Shown: positions 12,401-24,051, counted from the stretch's first letter. The stretch: DNA of 64,000 bases from Trametopsis cervina (GCA_022385755.1 MU278362.1:264251-328250); one strand, 5' to 3'. The notes: generated by a model not told the origin, from the letters alone. Numbers and translations: made by a program.

Positions 12401-12572
12401 GTGGTGGCCAGACACACATTTCAACCGGTGAATGTATTCCGAGAAGAAACCACGCTCCTCGTTGATAGCGTCCTCCGATGGTATCTATTCGAACCAGAAG
12501 ATAGAGTACATGCATGTGCCGTCGCCGACGAGAAGCATGAAGATAATGCAGGTAAACAACGAGGGACCTTCT
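9496..12572. other. Gene-poor region between DUF6534 copy B and the kinase
   Basis: To about 10850 this is the duplicated flank of copy B. A 147-codon minus-strand frame at 10115-10558 is not preserved in the other arm and is probably not a gene. From 10850 to 11900 nothing is recognised; a 92-codon minus frame at 11609-11887 has no known family. At 11922-12269 (minus) there is a Ser/Glu/Arg-rich frame (DSDESAGRAQTTSEEESEE) that matches a fragment at 14120-14270, so both look like remnants of one disordered protein tail. Confidence 0.4.
9541..9547 (-). promoter_or_regulatory. TATA box of DUF6534 copy B
   Basis: TATAAAT on the minus strand about 46 bases before the ATG. The same element stands before copies C (19727) and D (23995) at similar distance, which supports it as a real core promoter. 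Confidence 0.6.
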
Positions 12573-13937
12573 TCATCCCTGCAATTCTGTGAACCAGCCA
12601 AAAAGCGTCCGCCCAAAGGCGATAGTCCGATTTACCACGGTTTCCTGCACCGATTCCAGCTCCAGCTCCCACCAATTGGGATTAGGATTTCGTTTCGTCA
12701 ACACAGTAGAGGGGTCAAGAGAATAGGATGGCAGATTCTGTGTCCAGTGATCTTCGACTTCTCGGGCAGTGGGCCGATCCCCCGGTTCTGTTCTTGTCAT
12801 CATTTTGATGAGCGGACGTAGCCATTCTGTGTTCTTGTATTTCTGTGGGGGTTTGCGTGTTGTGTTTAGATACTGCGATGTACGATACACCTACCGCTCA
12901 CGTACCGTATATACCACCTTCTCAAAGAGACATCCGAGGATGTATATGTCAGCCTTGAACGCGTCGTATGGTATTCTGAAAGACAGCTCGGGGACCGTCT
13001 GTTCCCTGCCAAACGCACCGATAACGAATTTATTCAGGTGCACCGGAGCCTCGACAAACGTTGAGAGGCCAAAGTCGATGTAGTAATATCGAAGACGAGC
13101 ACCGTTCCTTGGGAGCACCTCAGACGGATGTTCACCCGTGTAGTCCAAATCCAACCGCACTGGATGATGGCCGCGAGGGTAGAGCGCACTGGCGTCCATC
13201 ATCACATTATGGACTGCGCAATCCCTGAGAGGAATAAATGAGCACTAGTTGATGAGAGCGCAGCGCTGGACGGCGTACCTGTGTGCGACAGTATGAGAAT
13301 GCATGAATGTCAGGCCCTGTCAATATGCATGGGTAAGGTAGAGCCTGCAGTATCAGACTGCGGGTGAACGCACTTCTAACAGCTGGCTCACGAAGTCAAT
13401 GACATCACCGAGAGTCTCAAACGGCGGGTTGTCGATAGGATGGAGGTAGGGCATGACTAGGAATACCTCGCTACCGTCTTGGAAGCTCTCGAGCAATGGC
13501 ACGCAGTGGTTTCGCGGATCTTCAGAATGCTTGTGAAATAACTCGAGGATGGTGTGTTCCGCACGATCAACTCGGACACGCTTGATACACACCATGCGTC
13601 CGGATGGCACGTCGATGGCATCCATTACGCTGAGCGGGGGCTACGCATAGGCATAGGGTTAAGAAGCTGACGAGACGAGACCGGAGAGGCGATGGCGCAC
13701 GTTGGGCGGTATGGCGTCTTCGCAGCTTTCGGGATCCATTTGTAGGTTCTCCGCGAGGTTCCATGATGGCGTCCAATCTGACCTATAGCGCGGTCGCAAG
13801 CGATAGTTATGCTCTTGGAGCAGTGTCTCTTTGTCCACCCACCACTGCTCAGCTGGTAAGAGCTCTTCATGGGTCCGCCCTGTCGCACGGATCATCTTGA
13901 ACATCTGGTCCGTCCTTCCTACAATAGGCTTAGGCAT
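12573..13937 (-). CDS. Protein kinase, HRDC type, about 384 aa
   Basis: Five exons (13677-13937, 13374-13640, 13279-13316, 12906-13224, 12573-12842) join in frame to 384 residues. Kinase features in order: ATP-binding lysine in GRMVCIKRV (about residue 103), catalytic loop HRDCAVHNVMMD created across a splice junction, metal-binding DFG in YYIDFGLSTF, and a C-lobe motif DRPTAREVEDHW. The Gly-rich loop is not obvious. HRDC with a preceding 'FMHSHTVA' and a following long insert is typical of the large uncharacterised kinase family of Agaricomycetes. All three catalytic residues are present, so activity is plausible. Substrate and localisation cannot be told. It lies between the two arms of the inverted duplication, divergent from the CoA ligase. 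Confidence 0.8.
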
Positions 13938-14991
13938 GGTTTGAGAATGACGCTGTTGGGTTGAGGATGGTTATGTGGGGGATGAGTAATGGAGTGAAAT
14001 GAGACTCGAATGGACAAAGACTGTCAGTGCGCTAATATTCGTTTTTTGTTCTTGTGACATCGCGTCGACAGACTTGAACCTTCCGGATGTCGACAAGTCC
14101 GACAAGTCGTACGTGCCACGGAACCTGCGACGTTTCTTCGCGTTGCCTTTGTGCCACTTCGCTGTCGCTGACCAGTCGTCCGAGCCCTGCGTCTCGCCGC
14201 CGGCTGACTCGTCGCTGTCTGCGCGCTGTCACCGCTTCTTTGGCCGCTCGCTCTGAACTTTCACGTGCTTCTTGGACTCGACGTTCTCCGTCTTGTGGAA
14301 TCATCAGCCGAGACGCGCTCGTCGTCCGAGGACTCTACCGTCTTCCGCTTTTTCTTTCTGGAGTAACTCTCGCCGGTGCGTTTCCGCTTCTTGCTCTTCA
14401 ATGATCTCCTGCTCTCGTCCGAGCTCGCCCTCGTCATCCCCTCGTCATCCCCTCGGCTCGACTCTCACATGCAGCGTCTCGGGCTGAGCATCACAAACAC
14501 ACAGTACGTACTTCGTAAGCGTCCTCACGAACACGTCAGCATTGGCATCATACGCGTAACACCGTGAAGATCAGACGAAGCGGCCGCGCAGATGCGGGGA
14601 CCGGGTATCGCATGCACACAGCGCTTCAAACGATCAAAACACACTCATTGCCAGGATGTCCGCCGTGAGAGCCCTACAGTACCTCCAACACGGAAGAACA
14701 CCGTCCAACTTGATGAGGCGCATTACTGTACAGTATGCACTCGCACTCTCTGGCCGTGGCACAAGCATCACCAAGAACCCTCGGGTACACGGGTAACACT
14801 GATACTGCCGTCGTCGATGACAGATAGACACAGACTTGCGCTGATCTGTTAACATGTCATGATTCTCCCTGCTATGGAAGCCCCCTACGCACATGTTGAT
14901 TGTGTGTAATATAAGAAGCTTGGAGAGCCCGTACGTCGCCGTTTCCTCTCTTCGCTTCACTTCCTTCGCCCGCTACGCCACGCTACACACC
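13938..14991. other. Kinase-ligase intergenic region with remnant of a Lys/Ser-rich tail
   Basis: On the minus strand about 14440-14270 encodes, in one frame, KSKKRKRTGESYSRKKKRKT followed by an Asp/Ser-rich stretch, then shifts frame around 14270 and continues with DSDESAGG to about 14150. It resembles the 12150-12270 fragment. I read it as a broken copy of a nuclear-type disordered C-terminus. The last 300 bases before 14992 should hold the ligase promoter. Confidence 0.4.
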
Positions 14992-17795
14992 ATGTCGACC
15001 GACGCAGTTGTCCCCCAACGCCCGTACCTCGCGCCGCCCGATGACCTCACTGTTCCGCAGCTTATGTTTAGCTATGACCACCCGACAAGACCTGTGAGAC
15101 CGAAAGACCTGCCGTGCTTGATAGACGATGAGACGGGGCGCGCGGTGTTCTTCGAGGATGTATGTGCTTGTCTTCCTATCTCTTCTGTTTGTGCGAGCAC
15201 TGGCGTTGCGCTGACACTCGGGGATAGCTCAAAGAACGCACGGAGGCGTTCGCAGCGTGGCTCAGGGCCTCAGGGAAACTCGGTGCGTTCCTGAACGCCC
15301 ATCTGCCGGTTTCACCACTAACATTAACGAACGTCGATCCGCAGGTGTCGATGACGTCCGTAAGTTCATCTCAATCTTACCACTGACCGAAATCATCCTC
15401 TAACTGATTGTCTGATTGCTAAAATCCAGTGGCGTTCTGCAGCCCAAACCACGTCGGTGCGTTTGCCTTCCCTATATGCTATACCATGTATTGGACTCTA
15501 AATGAGATGTCATTTGGAAGATTATGGACCGGTATGTTGGGGCGTACACGAAGTGGGCGGGATCGTCGCGTGCGTACCCCCTCCCACTCCCACTTCCTCC
15601 AACCCATCCCATCCTAACGTTCCTGCAGAGCGATGAGCCCAGCCCTAACAGTCCCCGAAATGCGTACGTCCTCTTCCCTTCCATCCCCTCCCTCCCCACC
15701 TCCGTCCGAACCAGCTAACAAAACCCCGCATGGAATCAAGAACACCAATTCCGTATCGCCTCACCAAAGATAATAATCGCACACCCCCTCACGCTCCCCA
15801 CCGTCCAATCCGCAGTCTCCAAACAAACTCCTAAACCTCTTGTAATCGTCCTCGGCTCCTCGTCCTCCTCCAAGCTCCACACATTTGATGAAGTAGTCAA
15901 AGCCGGGAAGAACTTGCACCGGGAGACGGTCGGGGCGTATAAGCTCGTGAAGGGCGGGAGTAGACGTAAGATGGCGTTTTTGTGTTTTTCGAGTGGGACG
16001 ACTGGGCCGCCGAAGGTAACGTGTCTCTTATCCTTCCCCTGCTTCCCACCCTCCCTCCCTTCACCTCGCTCTCCTCCTCGTCCTTTCCCTCGCCCCCATT
16101 CTCGTAGTTCGTACTCGAACACTAACTAACACGCACACCCAGGCAGTAGCGATCTCGCACTACAACGTCGTCACCGCCGTCCTCCAAATGACGACCGCGC
16201 AGGGGGTGAACGACCCCCGGCTCACGCGGGAACAGGCGCGGTTTAGAGTGGGGGATGTCACGTCGGGGGTGTTGCCGTTTTTCCGTACGTGTTCTGTTTT
16301 TTTCTGTGGGATTAATGGGGGCTGATGGGGGTGATGGGTGGGTAGATATATATGGGCTCGCTGTTAATGTGAGCTCTGCGAACCCTCCCGTCCAAGCCCT
16401 ACTGACATTTTTGACGATGTAGCTGCATTTCAATATCTTCAGCGCGGTACGCCCCCACCCTCAGCCTCCCTTACTCACCCCTCATCTCCTTTCGTTCGTT
16501 TGGCAGATGACGGTAGTGACGACAGCAGTGTTCAACTTTGAGAAGATGCTCAATAACATCGTGAAGTACAAGATCAGCATTCTTTTGTACGTCTTTCCCC
16601 CTCTGTCCGTTCCACAAACCAGCCTCCATGCTCATATTTAATCTGAATAGCATCGTACCGCCGCAAGCCACGCTCCTCGTCAAGGTACCTACCCTCCCCC
16701 ATACCCTCTGCCCTCGCTAACCCTCTCACTAACGCTAATGCTAACCCTCCCCCCCACCAGCACCCCTCAGTCCCCTCCTACGACCTCACGCACATCCACA
16801 GCATCGGCCTCGCCGCCGCGCCTCTCTCCGCCGAGCTCGCCTCCGAGGTCGTCAAACGCTACCCCTCCGCCCATTTTGGACAGGGGTTCGGGATGACGGA
16901 GGCTACTGGGGGGGTTTCTATGGTGCGCGTCTCCTCCATTTCCCCCACTTTTCCTCTTCTTCTCTCCTTCCACCGAGTTCCCGAGGCCCTTCGATTCCCG
17001 TTTCCTTCGATTTCCTCACTTCATTCGTACCGTGGCGTGTGCTGACGCACCGCGCACCCGCACAGTGGCCCCTCTTCCCGAAAGTAGGCCGCTTCGGCTC
17101 GTGCGGCGCCGTGCTCCCCGCGGGCGAGATCAAGATCGTAAAAGCGGATGGCACGCCCGCGGGCAAAGGCGAGCCGGGGGAGTTGCTCGTGAGAGGCGAT
17201 TATGTTGCTTTGGGGTATTATAAGGATGATGTTGCGTGAGTCCTTCTGTTTTTTTGTCAACGTAAGAGGGGGGACTGATTGGGTGTGGGGGTAGGACGAG
17301 GGAGACGTTCTTGGATGGGTGAGTTCTCCGCTGTGTTTTGTGTGGGCGAGGTGTTGATGGGTGCGTGTGTACAGTGGGTGGCTCAGATCGGGAGACGAAG
17401 TTGTGCTTGAGGAGGACGGGAGCATCGCCGTCGTCGACCGCATCAAAGAGCTCATCAAAGTAAAAGGCCTGCAAGTCTCGCCCGCCGAGCTCGAAGGGCA
17501 CCTGCTCATCCACCCAGACGTAGCAGACGTCGGCGTCGTCGGCGTGCCAGACGACTACGCCGGCGAGCTGCCCGTCGGGTTCATCGTACTCAAGGATGCT
17601 GCGAAGTCCCATCCTGTGGAGGATGAGAGGGCGAAGATAGCGAAACACGTGCAGGACGCGAAGTCGCGCTATAAGTGGTTGAAGGAGGTCCATTTTGTGG
17701 ATGCGATTCCGCGCAACCCGAGTGGGAAGATCTTGAGGAGGGTGTTGAGGGATGAATATTTGAAGGGGAAGTTTGCTTCCAGGGCGAAGCTGTAG
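14992..17795 (+). CDS. Acyl-CoA / 4-coumarate-CoA ligase-like enzyme, about 560 aa, peroxisomal
   Basis: About 16 exons encode an AMP-forming (ANL superfamily) ligase that activates an aryl or fatty acid through an acyl-adenylate and transfers it to CoA. Visible motifs: SSGTTGPPKAVAISH (P-loop), FFHIYGLAVN, GQGFGMTEATGG (adenine binding), GWLRSGDEVV, the hinge VDRIKELIKVKG and the C-terminal catalytic lysine in PRNPSGKILRR. The protein ends in AKL, which fits the peroxisomal PTS1 consensus, as in fungal 4CL-like and phenylacetyl-CoA ligases. Example splices: intron after FFED at 15160, after GPPK at about 16015. The exact substrate cannot be read from sequence. Its 3' end has been copied to 21948-22700. 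Length matches the family. Confidence 0.85.
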
Positions 17796-19782
17796 GTAGG
17801 TGCTTGCGAGTGGTAGGAGGGATGGGAGGATGGTGGGAGTATTTATTTATTGTAGAATATTATATATGGAGACGGCTTGGATAGTACGTTCGTCGTATAC
17901 ACCGGCCATTATTTATGTCTACGTATTCCTGGTCGCGGGTCGCGGATGAGTTTTTGAGCACGTGATCGTGACCGATCTCGATCGCACCAAACCCCCAACG
18001 CCACTGGAAGGCGGAGCAGCTTCGCGCCATGTTCCCGTACCCCAACGCCGTCGTGTCTTGCAATTCACAACTGACCCCAGCCTCGACGGTGGTCGCAGGT
18101 TTACCTTTTTTTGACTCACCACCAATTATTTTAGCCCGTGTGCGAGCTCAGCGCATTCACAGCCGGTCATACACGTCGAACGCTCTCGTTTCCCTTGAGA
18201 CGGATTGCACTGCATGGTTGGGTCAGCACGGCAAAAGCAAAGCATCTGACGACGGTGTAACTGACGTGCCAGCGGTGCACGCGGTTCTGCAAACCACAAG
18301 GATAAGATCCGTATGTGATGCCTTCTTATTGTTTGCTACGGATTCTCACTCGGATCTTTTTGGCTAGCTGACAACTTGTTAGCAGTTTGTGCTGTAGCCC
18401 TGGTATATTATTAGTGTGTTGCTCTCCGCAAGTTCAGCCACTCTAAGCATGACAGAGCGAATTCCTATCCAATCTGTTGATCAGGGGGTCGATAGGAGTG
18501 GGAATACCGCAGTACTCACCCACGGCTCATCGTCTCCCAGCACATAGTTCATCGGCGGATGCTTTCAGCCTTCCGCAGTAAAGAGATCGGTTTCATTACG
18601 AAGCGGGAAGGCAGAACCTGATTCAAGGTCGGGGATCTAGTGTCAGATGACGCAGAATTCAATGCTAACAGCAATTACCCACTACCAGCGCAGGGTTGAA
18701 GTCTGAACCAGATAAAGTCCCCGAGGCGGAAGGCGTAAAATTATGCGAGCCTACATACGCTCGGCCAATACATCCAACGATATATGCAGCGCCATCCTGT
18801 CCTGACTTCGCCTTACCGGTCAGACGAAAGGTACCGATCGCCATCTGCCGGCAGAATCCTCATCAAGATGTCAAGATGAGATGGAGCGGGAGTCCTGTTC
18901 CCTTACAATGCACAGTGCACGCCCACGTCTGATCCTCGAATCGCTGAATAGCTCATCATCCCATTCATTGACAGAACATCGTTCCGCCACCCTATATGGT
19001 ATAGAACTCACGTTTTCAACAGCATATAGCATATATGCTATGTGCCGTGTGATAGATTGTTGGCGCCAAGTACGACCCTCTCTATGGATTCCGATGAGGA
19101 ACTTCTCGCCGCGCCCTTATGAACCGCTGCCCATTTCGAATATACTCCATCGGAGCAATTATCATGATCCATGGTCTTCAGACGGTGAGATTAGAATGGA
19201 TTTCACACTAAACATCGTTGACGAACATCTTTAGCAGGACTTCTCCATCCAGAGAAGCCCTTCTAACAGGAGACGCGGCGTAGGTTTGCGGTCTTCCCTA
19301 AGTTAGATCTGACACAGTGCCGGCTGGACCGTGAGGGAACTTCCCAGGCTTATGGCAGCGTAGCCTCCTTATCTATTAGCCCAGGTCCACAGAAAACAAG
19401 ATAGGAACGGAGTTTGCACACCTGTGTAGCACTACGACTTCAGTGGCACCTCCTGCTACGCCGCATTGCACACACCAATACAGCATTGCAGGATTATATT
19501 CAGCCATCGAATGCTATAGCAGACAAGAAGAGCAAAAAAAAACATTTTTAGGTCCGTGGTCTTCTATCAATATGTTTACCTCTGGGAAGTGGACTGCATC
19601 AATTCATCTGTGATTTCATCGCCAATACCGCCCTGGTGGAAGCATCTACGGTTGGGTGCCCACTCAGGTGGTGCTCAACCCAGGTCAGGTAACATATTCC
19701 GATTGAACACTGGTGAGTGCTCGCCTTATAAATGCTGCCATGTTCTCGGTGAGATTGAAGATCGGCCTCAGCCTCGTACAGC
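17796..19782. other. Ligase 3' flank and upstream flank of DUF6534 copy C
   Basis: 17928-18010 is the first of three copies of a block beginning CTGGTCGCGG and containing CACGTGATCGTGACC; the others are near 22828 and 27390. 18030-18330 resembles 22910-23220 (shared GCTTCGCGCCATGTTCCCGT and CAATTCACAACTGACC) but holds no recognisable gene. From about 18480 onward it is the right arm of the inverted duplication. Confidence 0.5.
19727..19733 (+). promoter_or_regulatory. TATA box of DUF6534 copy C
   Basis: TATAAAT, about 50 bases before the ATG at 19783, in the same place as in copy B. Confidence 0.6.
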
Positions 19783-21755
19783 ATGTCCTCCTTACAGAGC
19801 ATTATCAACGGCGTGGCAACCCCCATGCTATTTGGTATAAACGTCTCGATGATGTATGTTCAGCTATGGTACCGTGCCTGAAGCACACTTACTAAGTTTG
19901 CCTAGATTGTATGGCCTATTTCTCGCTCAAGTGGTATATTACTGGACAACCTACGAAAACGACAGGATCAAGATCAAGGTTTGGGTCGGCATCCTGTTGT
20001 GGGTGACTTCATCATTAAGCTTTCCCGAGTGGTTGACCACGATTGTGTAGCATGTTAGAAACCTGTCATACGGCAGTGTGCATGCATATGCTCTATTTCT
20101 ACCTTGTTTTGCACTACGGGGACTTCCAAAATGGCCTCACACAAGTTGTCTGGTGATTATCTGATCATATACCGCTTTTGTTTGGAGGTTTACCGTTCAG
20201 CAGGAGTGGCGGGGCACGTTTACTGCTTCAGTGTTGCTTCTACCGTTTACTAATCTAGTCTGTCCCATAGACCTCTGTTTATCTTGAGGTAAGTCACTAA
20301 CTGAAAATCATACCATACTACTCACCCAGTTGCCTCTCCGTAGATCAGCATCGCGGCTTTGACTCAAAGGTGAGCAAATTTATCACTCTCTATGCCTGGT
20401 CTCATATGTTCTCTGGTAGCCTGTATCTCTATCGGATATGGCATAGTACGCCAAGATCGTAATATGTTTGAATGTTGTAATCTCGACTGACTCCTCATTC
20501 ATCACAGTGAGCAGTCGCAATATCACGGTGACAATGATACCGGTCCGTAATGTTCTTTTGTCACAGTTGTATTATCCAGCTGACTTATTGTAGGGCCTAC
20601 TGCTCATAACACGTCTCGGTATGTAGTATGTTCCTGGCGATCTCAACCTAAAGCCTTACTCGTGCGGACTTGACTTCTAGTGATGGGCATATGTACGTGA
20701 GCACGGTCGATAGCTGGGTGTCTAAAGTCGCTGATATTGCGCACACAGATAGCAACTCGTTTACGTAGGTTAACCTAGCTCCTCCATGCCACCCCTTGCT
20801 TCTGACAGATTATCTTACAAAATAGGTTTATTGACGACACATGGGAGTCATTGAAAGATTCTAACACTGCAACCGTGTGTAGTCTTAGCAGCTTCTAGAT
20901 TCTCAACTCGCTTACTAGTGATAGATCGCGACCAACGTTACATGGGTGTTGGCTGTTGTAAATGACCTGACCATTTTTCTTCTTCTTCTCTACTATCTTT
21001 ACCTCAATCGGAGTGTTGGATCTGGTCGGTCAGTATCGTTCTATCTCTACCCATCCGGGAGGAGAAAACTTGAATCTAATTTCACAGAACACGACGCATT
21101 GTCCGCGGATTATTACATTACTCACTCACTACAGGAGCCTTGACTATGTGAGTATCCGTTCCAAATTACGATTCCTATTCCTGCTTGCTGACTCTACCGT
21201 AGGGTCTGTTCAGTGACTATTCTCATTACAGTGAGTTCCGAGCACTGAATGACTTACTATGTCTTTAACAACACCGCTCTCAGTTCAATACCAACAAAGA
21301 CACTGTTATTTATGCGGCTTTCGTGGAAGTTCTGGGCAAACGTGAGCAAACGAACTTGCCTCCGATTTTACGTCTCGCTTATTATAGTCCACAATAGTAT
21401 ATGCGAACTCGGTACTTGCAATGCTGAATGCAAGACAACTGATAGTCTCCAAGGCAGAAAAGGGCGGTAACAATAATCTAGAGCTCTCTCGCTTACGTTA
21501 TGTTCCTCCGGCTGCACTGAATATTCTGGAGGTTTGTAGCCCTCATATCATAGTTCCGAGTAGCCAGCGCTGATAATTCATTCCAGCCAATCGATGCCGT
21601 CCATGTTACTGAGGAAAGGATCCAGTTTTCTGATCATACGGTATGTCCCGTATGGTTCTCTCTGGGTATTCGTATCGTGCATACTCACCATGCCCCGATA
21701 TAACTAGCTGTCTGTCGAAAGCGATAAAAAAGGCGGCGGCTCCGCCATGGTATAA
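19783..21755 (+). CDS. DUF6534-type membrane protein, copy C (19 exons)
   Basis: Same 19-exon layout and the same exon sizes as copy B. Key exons: 19783-19853 (MSSLQSIINGVATPMLFG), 19906-19998 (LYGLFLAQVVYYWTTYEND), 20051-20152 (MLETCHTAVCMHMLYFYLVL), 20204-20213 (10 bp), 20271-20288, 20344-20369, 20420-20445, 20518-20552, 20594-20618, 20681-20692 (12 bp), 20749-20764, 20826-20874, 20925-21028 (VLAVVNDLTIFLLLLYYLYL), 21088-21147, 21203-21230, 21284-21341, 21398-21531 (YANSVLAMLNARQ), 21587-21640 and 21708-21755. The frame is open to TAA. One intron (from 20214) begins GC instead of GT; GC-AG introns are tolerated by fungal spliceosomes, so the gene may still work. Function of the family is unknown; a multi-helix membrane protein is predicted. 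Confidence 0.78.
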
Positions 21756-21947
21756 ACGAGTGTGCACATCAGATGACTTACTGTTGTTGCGAGTGCTCTG
21801 ATGATTCTATTCATGTATTTGTCGTGGTAGCTCTGTGTATCAGTATGCGAGTCGATCTATATATCATTATCACCTTGTACTACTGTTCAGTAACGTGCAC
21901 CAGCATGTGTATTCTCTTGCTGAGGTCCACACGTGAAGAGTGAGATG

Positions 21948-22700
21948 GGAGTTGCTCGTGAGGGGCGATTATGTTGCGTTGGGGTATTATAAGGATGATG
22001 TTGCGTGAGTTCTCTGTTTTTGAAACGTAAGAGGGGTGGGGGCTGATGATGTGGGGGGTGCTATCATTGACATTAGCAGAACGACAGTATGCCACATACA
22101 TCCGTAGATACCAGTAGTCTAGTGTCTACCATAGGGCAACGCCCTCACGGACAATAAACATGGAGGACAAAAAAAAAAAAAATGTGGGGGGTGGGACGGG
22201 GGAGACGTTCTTGGATGGGTAAGTGTTCTGTTCACCTGTATGTCGTGGGGGGAAAGGTGCTGATGGACGTGTGGGGGCACAGTGGGTGGCTTCGGTCTGG
22301 CGATGAAGTTGTGTTGGAGGAGGACGGAAATATCGCCGTCGTCGACCGTATCAAGGAGCTCATCAAAGTAAAAGGCCTCCAAGTCTCGCCCGCCGAGCTC
22401 GAGAGGCACCTCCTCATCCACCCAGACGTAGCAGACGTCGGCGTCGTCGGAGTGCCGGACGACTACGCCGGCGAGCTCCCCGTAGGGTTCATCGTACTCA
22501 AGGATGCTGCGAAATCCTATCCTGTGGAGGATGAGAGAGGGAAGATAGCGAAACACGTGCAAGACGCTAAGTCGAGGTATAAGTGGCTGAAGGAGGCCCA
22601 TTTTGTGGATGCGATCCCGCGCAACCCGAGTGGGAAGATTTTGAGAAGGGTGTTGAGGGATGAGTATCTGAAGGGGAAGTTCGGGAGGGCGAAGCTTTGA
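21948..22700 (+). pseudogene. 5'-truncated copy of the CoA ligase C-terminal region
   Basis: Begins abruptly inside the ligase sequence (matching LLVRGDYVALGYYKDDVA at 17180-17236), keeps the following intron position, and continues with WLRSGDEVVLEEDGNIAVVD through PRNPSGKILRRVLRDEYLKG and ends GRAKL plus stop. The adenylate-forming N-terminal domain is absent, so it cannot be a working ligase. Intron sequence between the two exons has been lengthened by a poly-A insertion (22061-22181). Coding similarity to the parent is high, with mostly silent changes, which suggests either recent origin or some constraint. Confidence 0.85.
22061..22181 (+). mobile_element. Small poly-A-tailed retroposed insertion with 12-bp target duplication
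   Basis: A 121-bp segment ends in about 13 A residues and is flanked by perfect direct repeats ATGTGGGGGGTG at 22049-22060 and 22182-22193. The parent ligase intron at 17282-17296 lacks it. This is the signature of target-primed reverse transcription of a small RNA. The body can be drawn as a branched fold: TCCGT/ACGGA outer stem, AGATAC/GTGTCT arm, and AGGGC-AAC-GCCCT hairpin. Source RNA not identified. Confidence 0.75.
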
Positions 22701-24051
22701 GGACGCGTTTTTGGAGATGTTCGTTATTTATCATGGAATATTATGTATGGAGGCGGGTCGGCTAGTTGGCTGGGCGAGTATGCCTATGCTAGCAGTTATT
22801 TATCTGTGTACAAATTGCCAGTCGCGGGTCGCGCATGAGTCTATCTTCTGCTAAGCACGTGATCGTGACGATCTCGATCGCACCCCGGCGTCTACAATGG
22901 CCACGGCTTCGCGCCATGTTCCCGTATTCCATCGCCGCCATGTTCTTGCAATTCACAACTGACCGCAGCTTTCACGTTGGTTGCGGCTTCGCCGTTTCTA
23001 CTTACCACTGATCATTCCAATCCATGTGCGAGCTCACTGCATTCACAGCCAGCCAGGCATTCATGTCGAACGCTCTCCGTTTTGATTGGGACGAATTGGA
23101 CTGTAGGGTTGGTGACGTTCCACTCCAGATGTCCGCAAAGGCGATACTGTACAGCAGAGCAAGATCAAAGCATCTGACAGGACAGCGGCGTCACGTTCAT
23201 CCCAGCGGTGCACGTAAGTCCTTTACGCTCCGGATTTGTACCTCCCTCTCAATCCATTCTCCTGATGATATTGCAGATGCGGAGTAATAATGATGGGAGC
23301 CCGTACTTCATACTCTGTTGGTTCTAAGTTAGATGTTTGCTGACATTTATGCAGCATGGAGTCTCGACGCTCTTGATCACGGCGACTCTGCAGTTGCCAA
23401 TCACGCCGTTTTGTCAACTTTGCATCGCAGGACGGGAGTTGTATGTGGGGCATGCCTGTTTGCGTGATCTAAAGGGTACGAGCGGTGTACAACTATCAAA
23501 TGGATGCGTAGCTCCGGATATGGTGCGGGTGTCAGCAGGCCCTTTGACTCGTAAGTAACCCAGCATCATACTCATTCCCAAGTCTCAATGAAGTAACGTA
23601 GACGTCCTCGCGCTCTGCCCAAGTAAGCGACTGGATGGTCTACCAAACACGACGGAAGTCAGTATCATGCTGGTGCACGAAAGGAATCCGGCAGTGTCAG
23701 TGCCATCTGAATTGTGGTTGGAAGCTACATACACTTGTTAACCACGACGCTGTCTACCTCAGGGACGAGAGAGCGAATTAGAGCAACCTGTCTGATCGAT
23801 GTACCAATGTACAGCCTGTACTGCGCCTTATAGAGACATTTTTGTCTGGTTCGGAAATGTAAGTGCCCAAACCCAGATCCGATAACATCTCTTGTCGGAA
23901 CACTAACGAGCTTCCAATCATGTGCCAGTCCATTTGGTAAAGTGCTTGGCAAATCAAAGTTAACATTGCGGGCTCGGAGTCCCCGTACTTGGTTTATAAA
24001 CGCTGTCATCTTCTGAGTCAGGTTGGAGAACCGACCTCAACTTTCTACAGT
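22701..24051. other. Region between ligase fragment and DUF6534 copy D
   Basis: 22826-22905 is the second copy of the ligase 3'-flank block. 22910-23220 resembles 18030-18330. A short frame from 23060 (MSNALRFDWDELDC) has a degenerate counterpart near 18165 and no known family. Nothing else recognised until the copy D promoter. Confidence 0.45.
23995..24000 (+). promoter_or_regulatory. TATA box of DUF6534 copy D
   Basis: TATAAA about 52 bases before the ATG at 24052, in the position conserved in copies B and C. Confidence 0.55.

Larger units (their letters stand above)
18480..21890. repeat. Inverted segmental duplication, right arm
   Basis: Matches the reverse complement of 7370-10850 from non-coding flank through the end of the DUF6534 gene. 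The 3' end of the similarity lies just after the ATCACCTTGTACT run near 21875. Confidence 0.8.

Noticed and set aside
22182..22700. Ligase fragment as a stand-alone functional CoA ligase
   Set aside because: It lacks the P-loop and adenine-binding motifs of the N-terminal domain.
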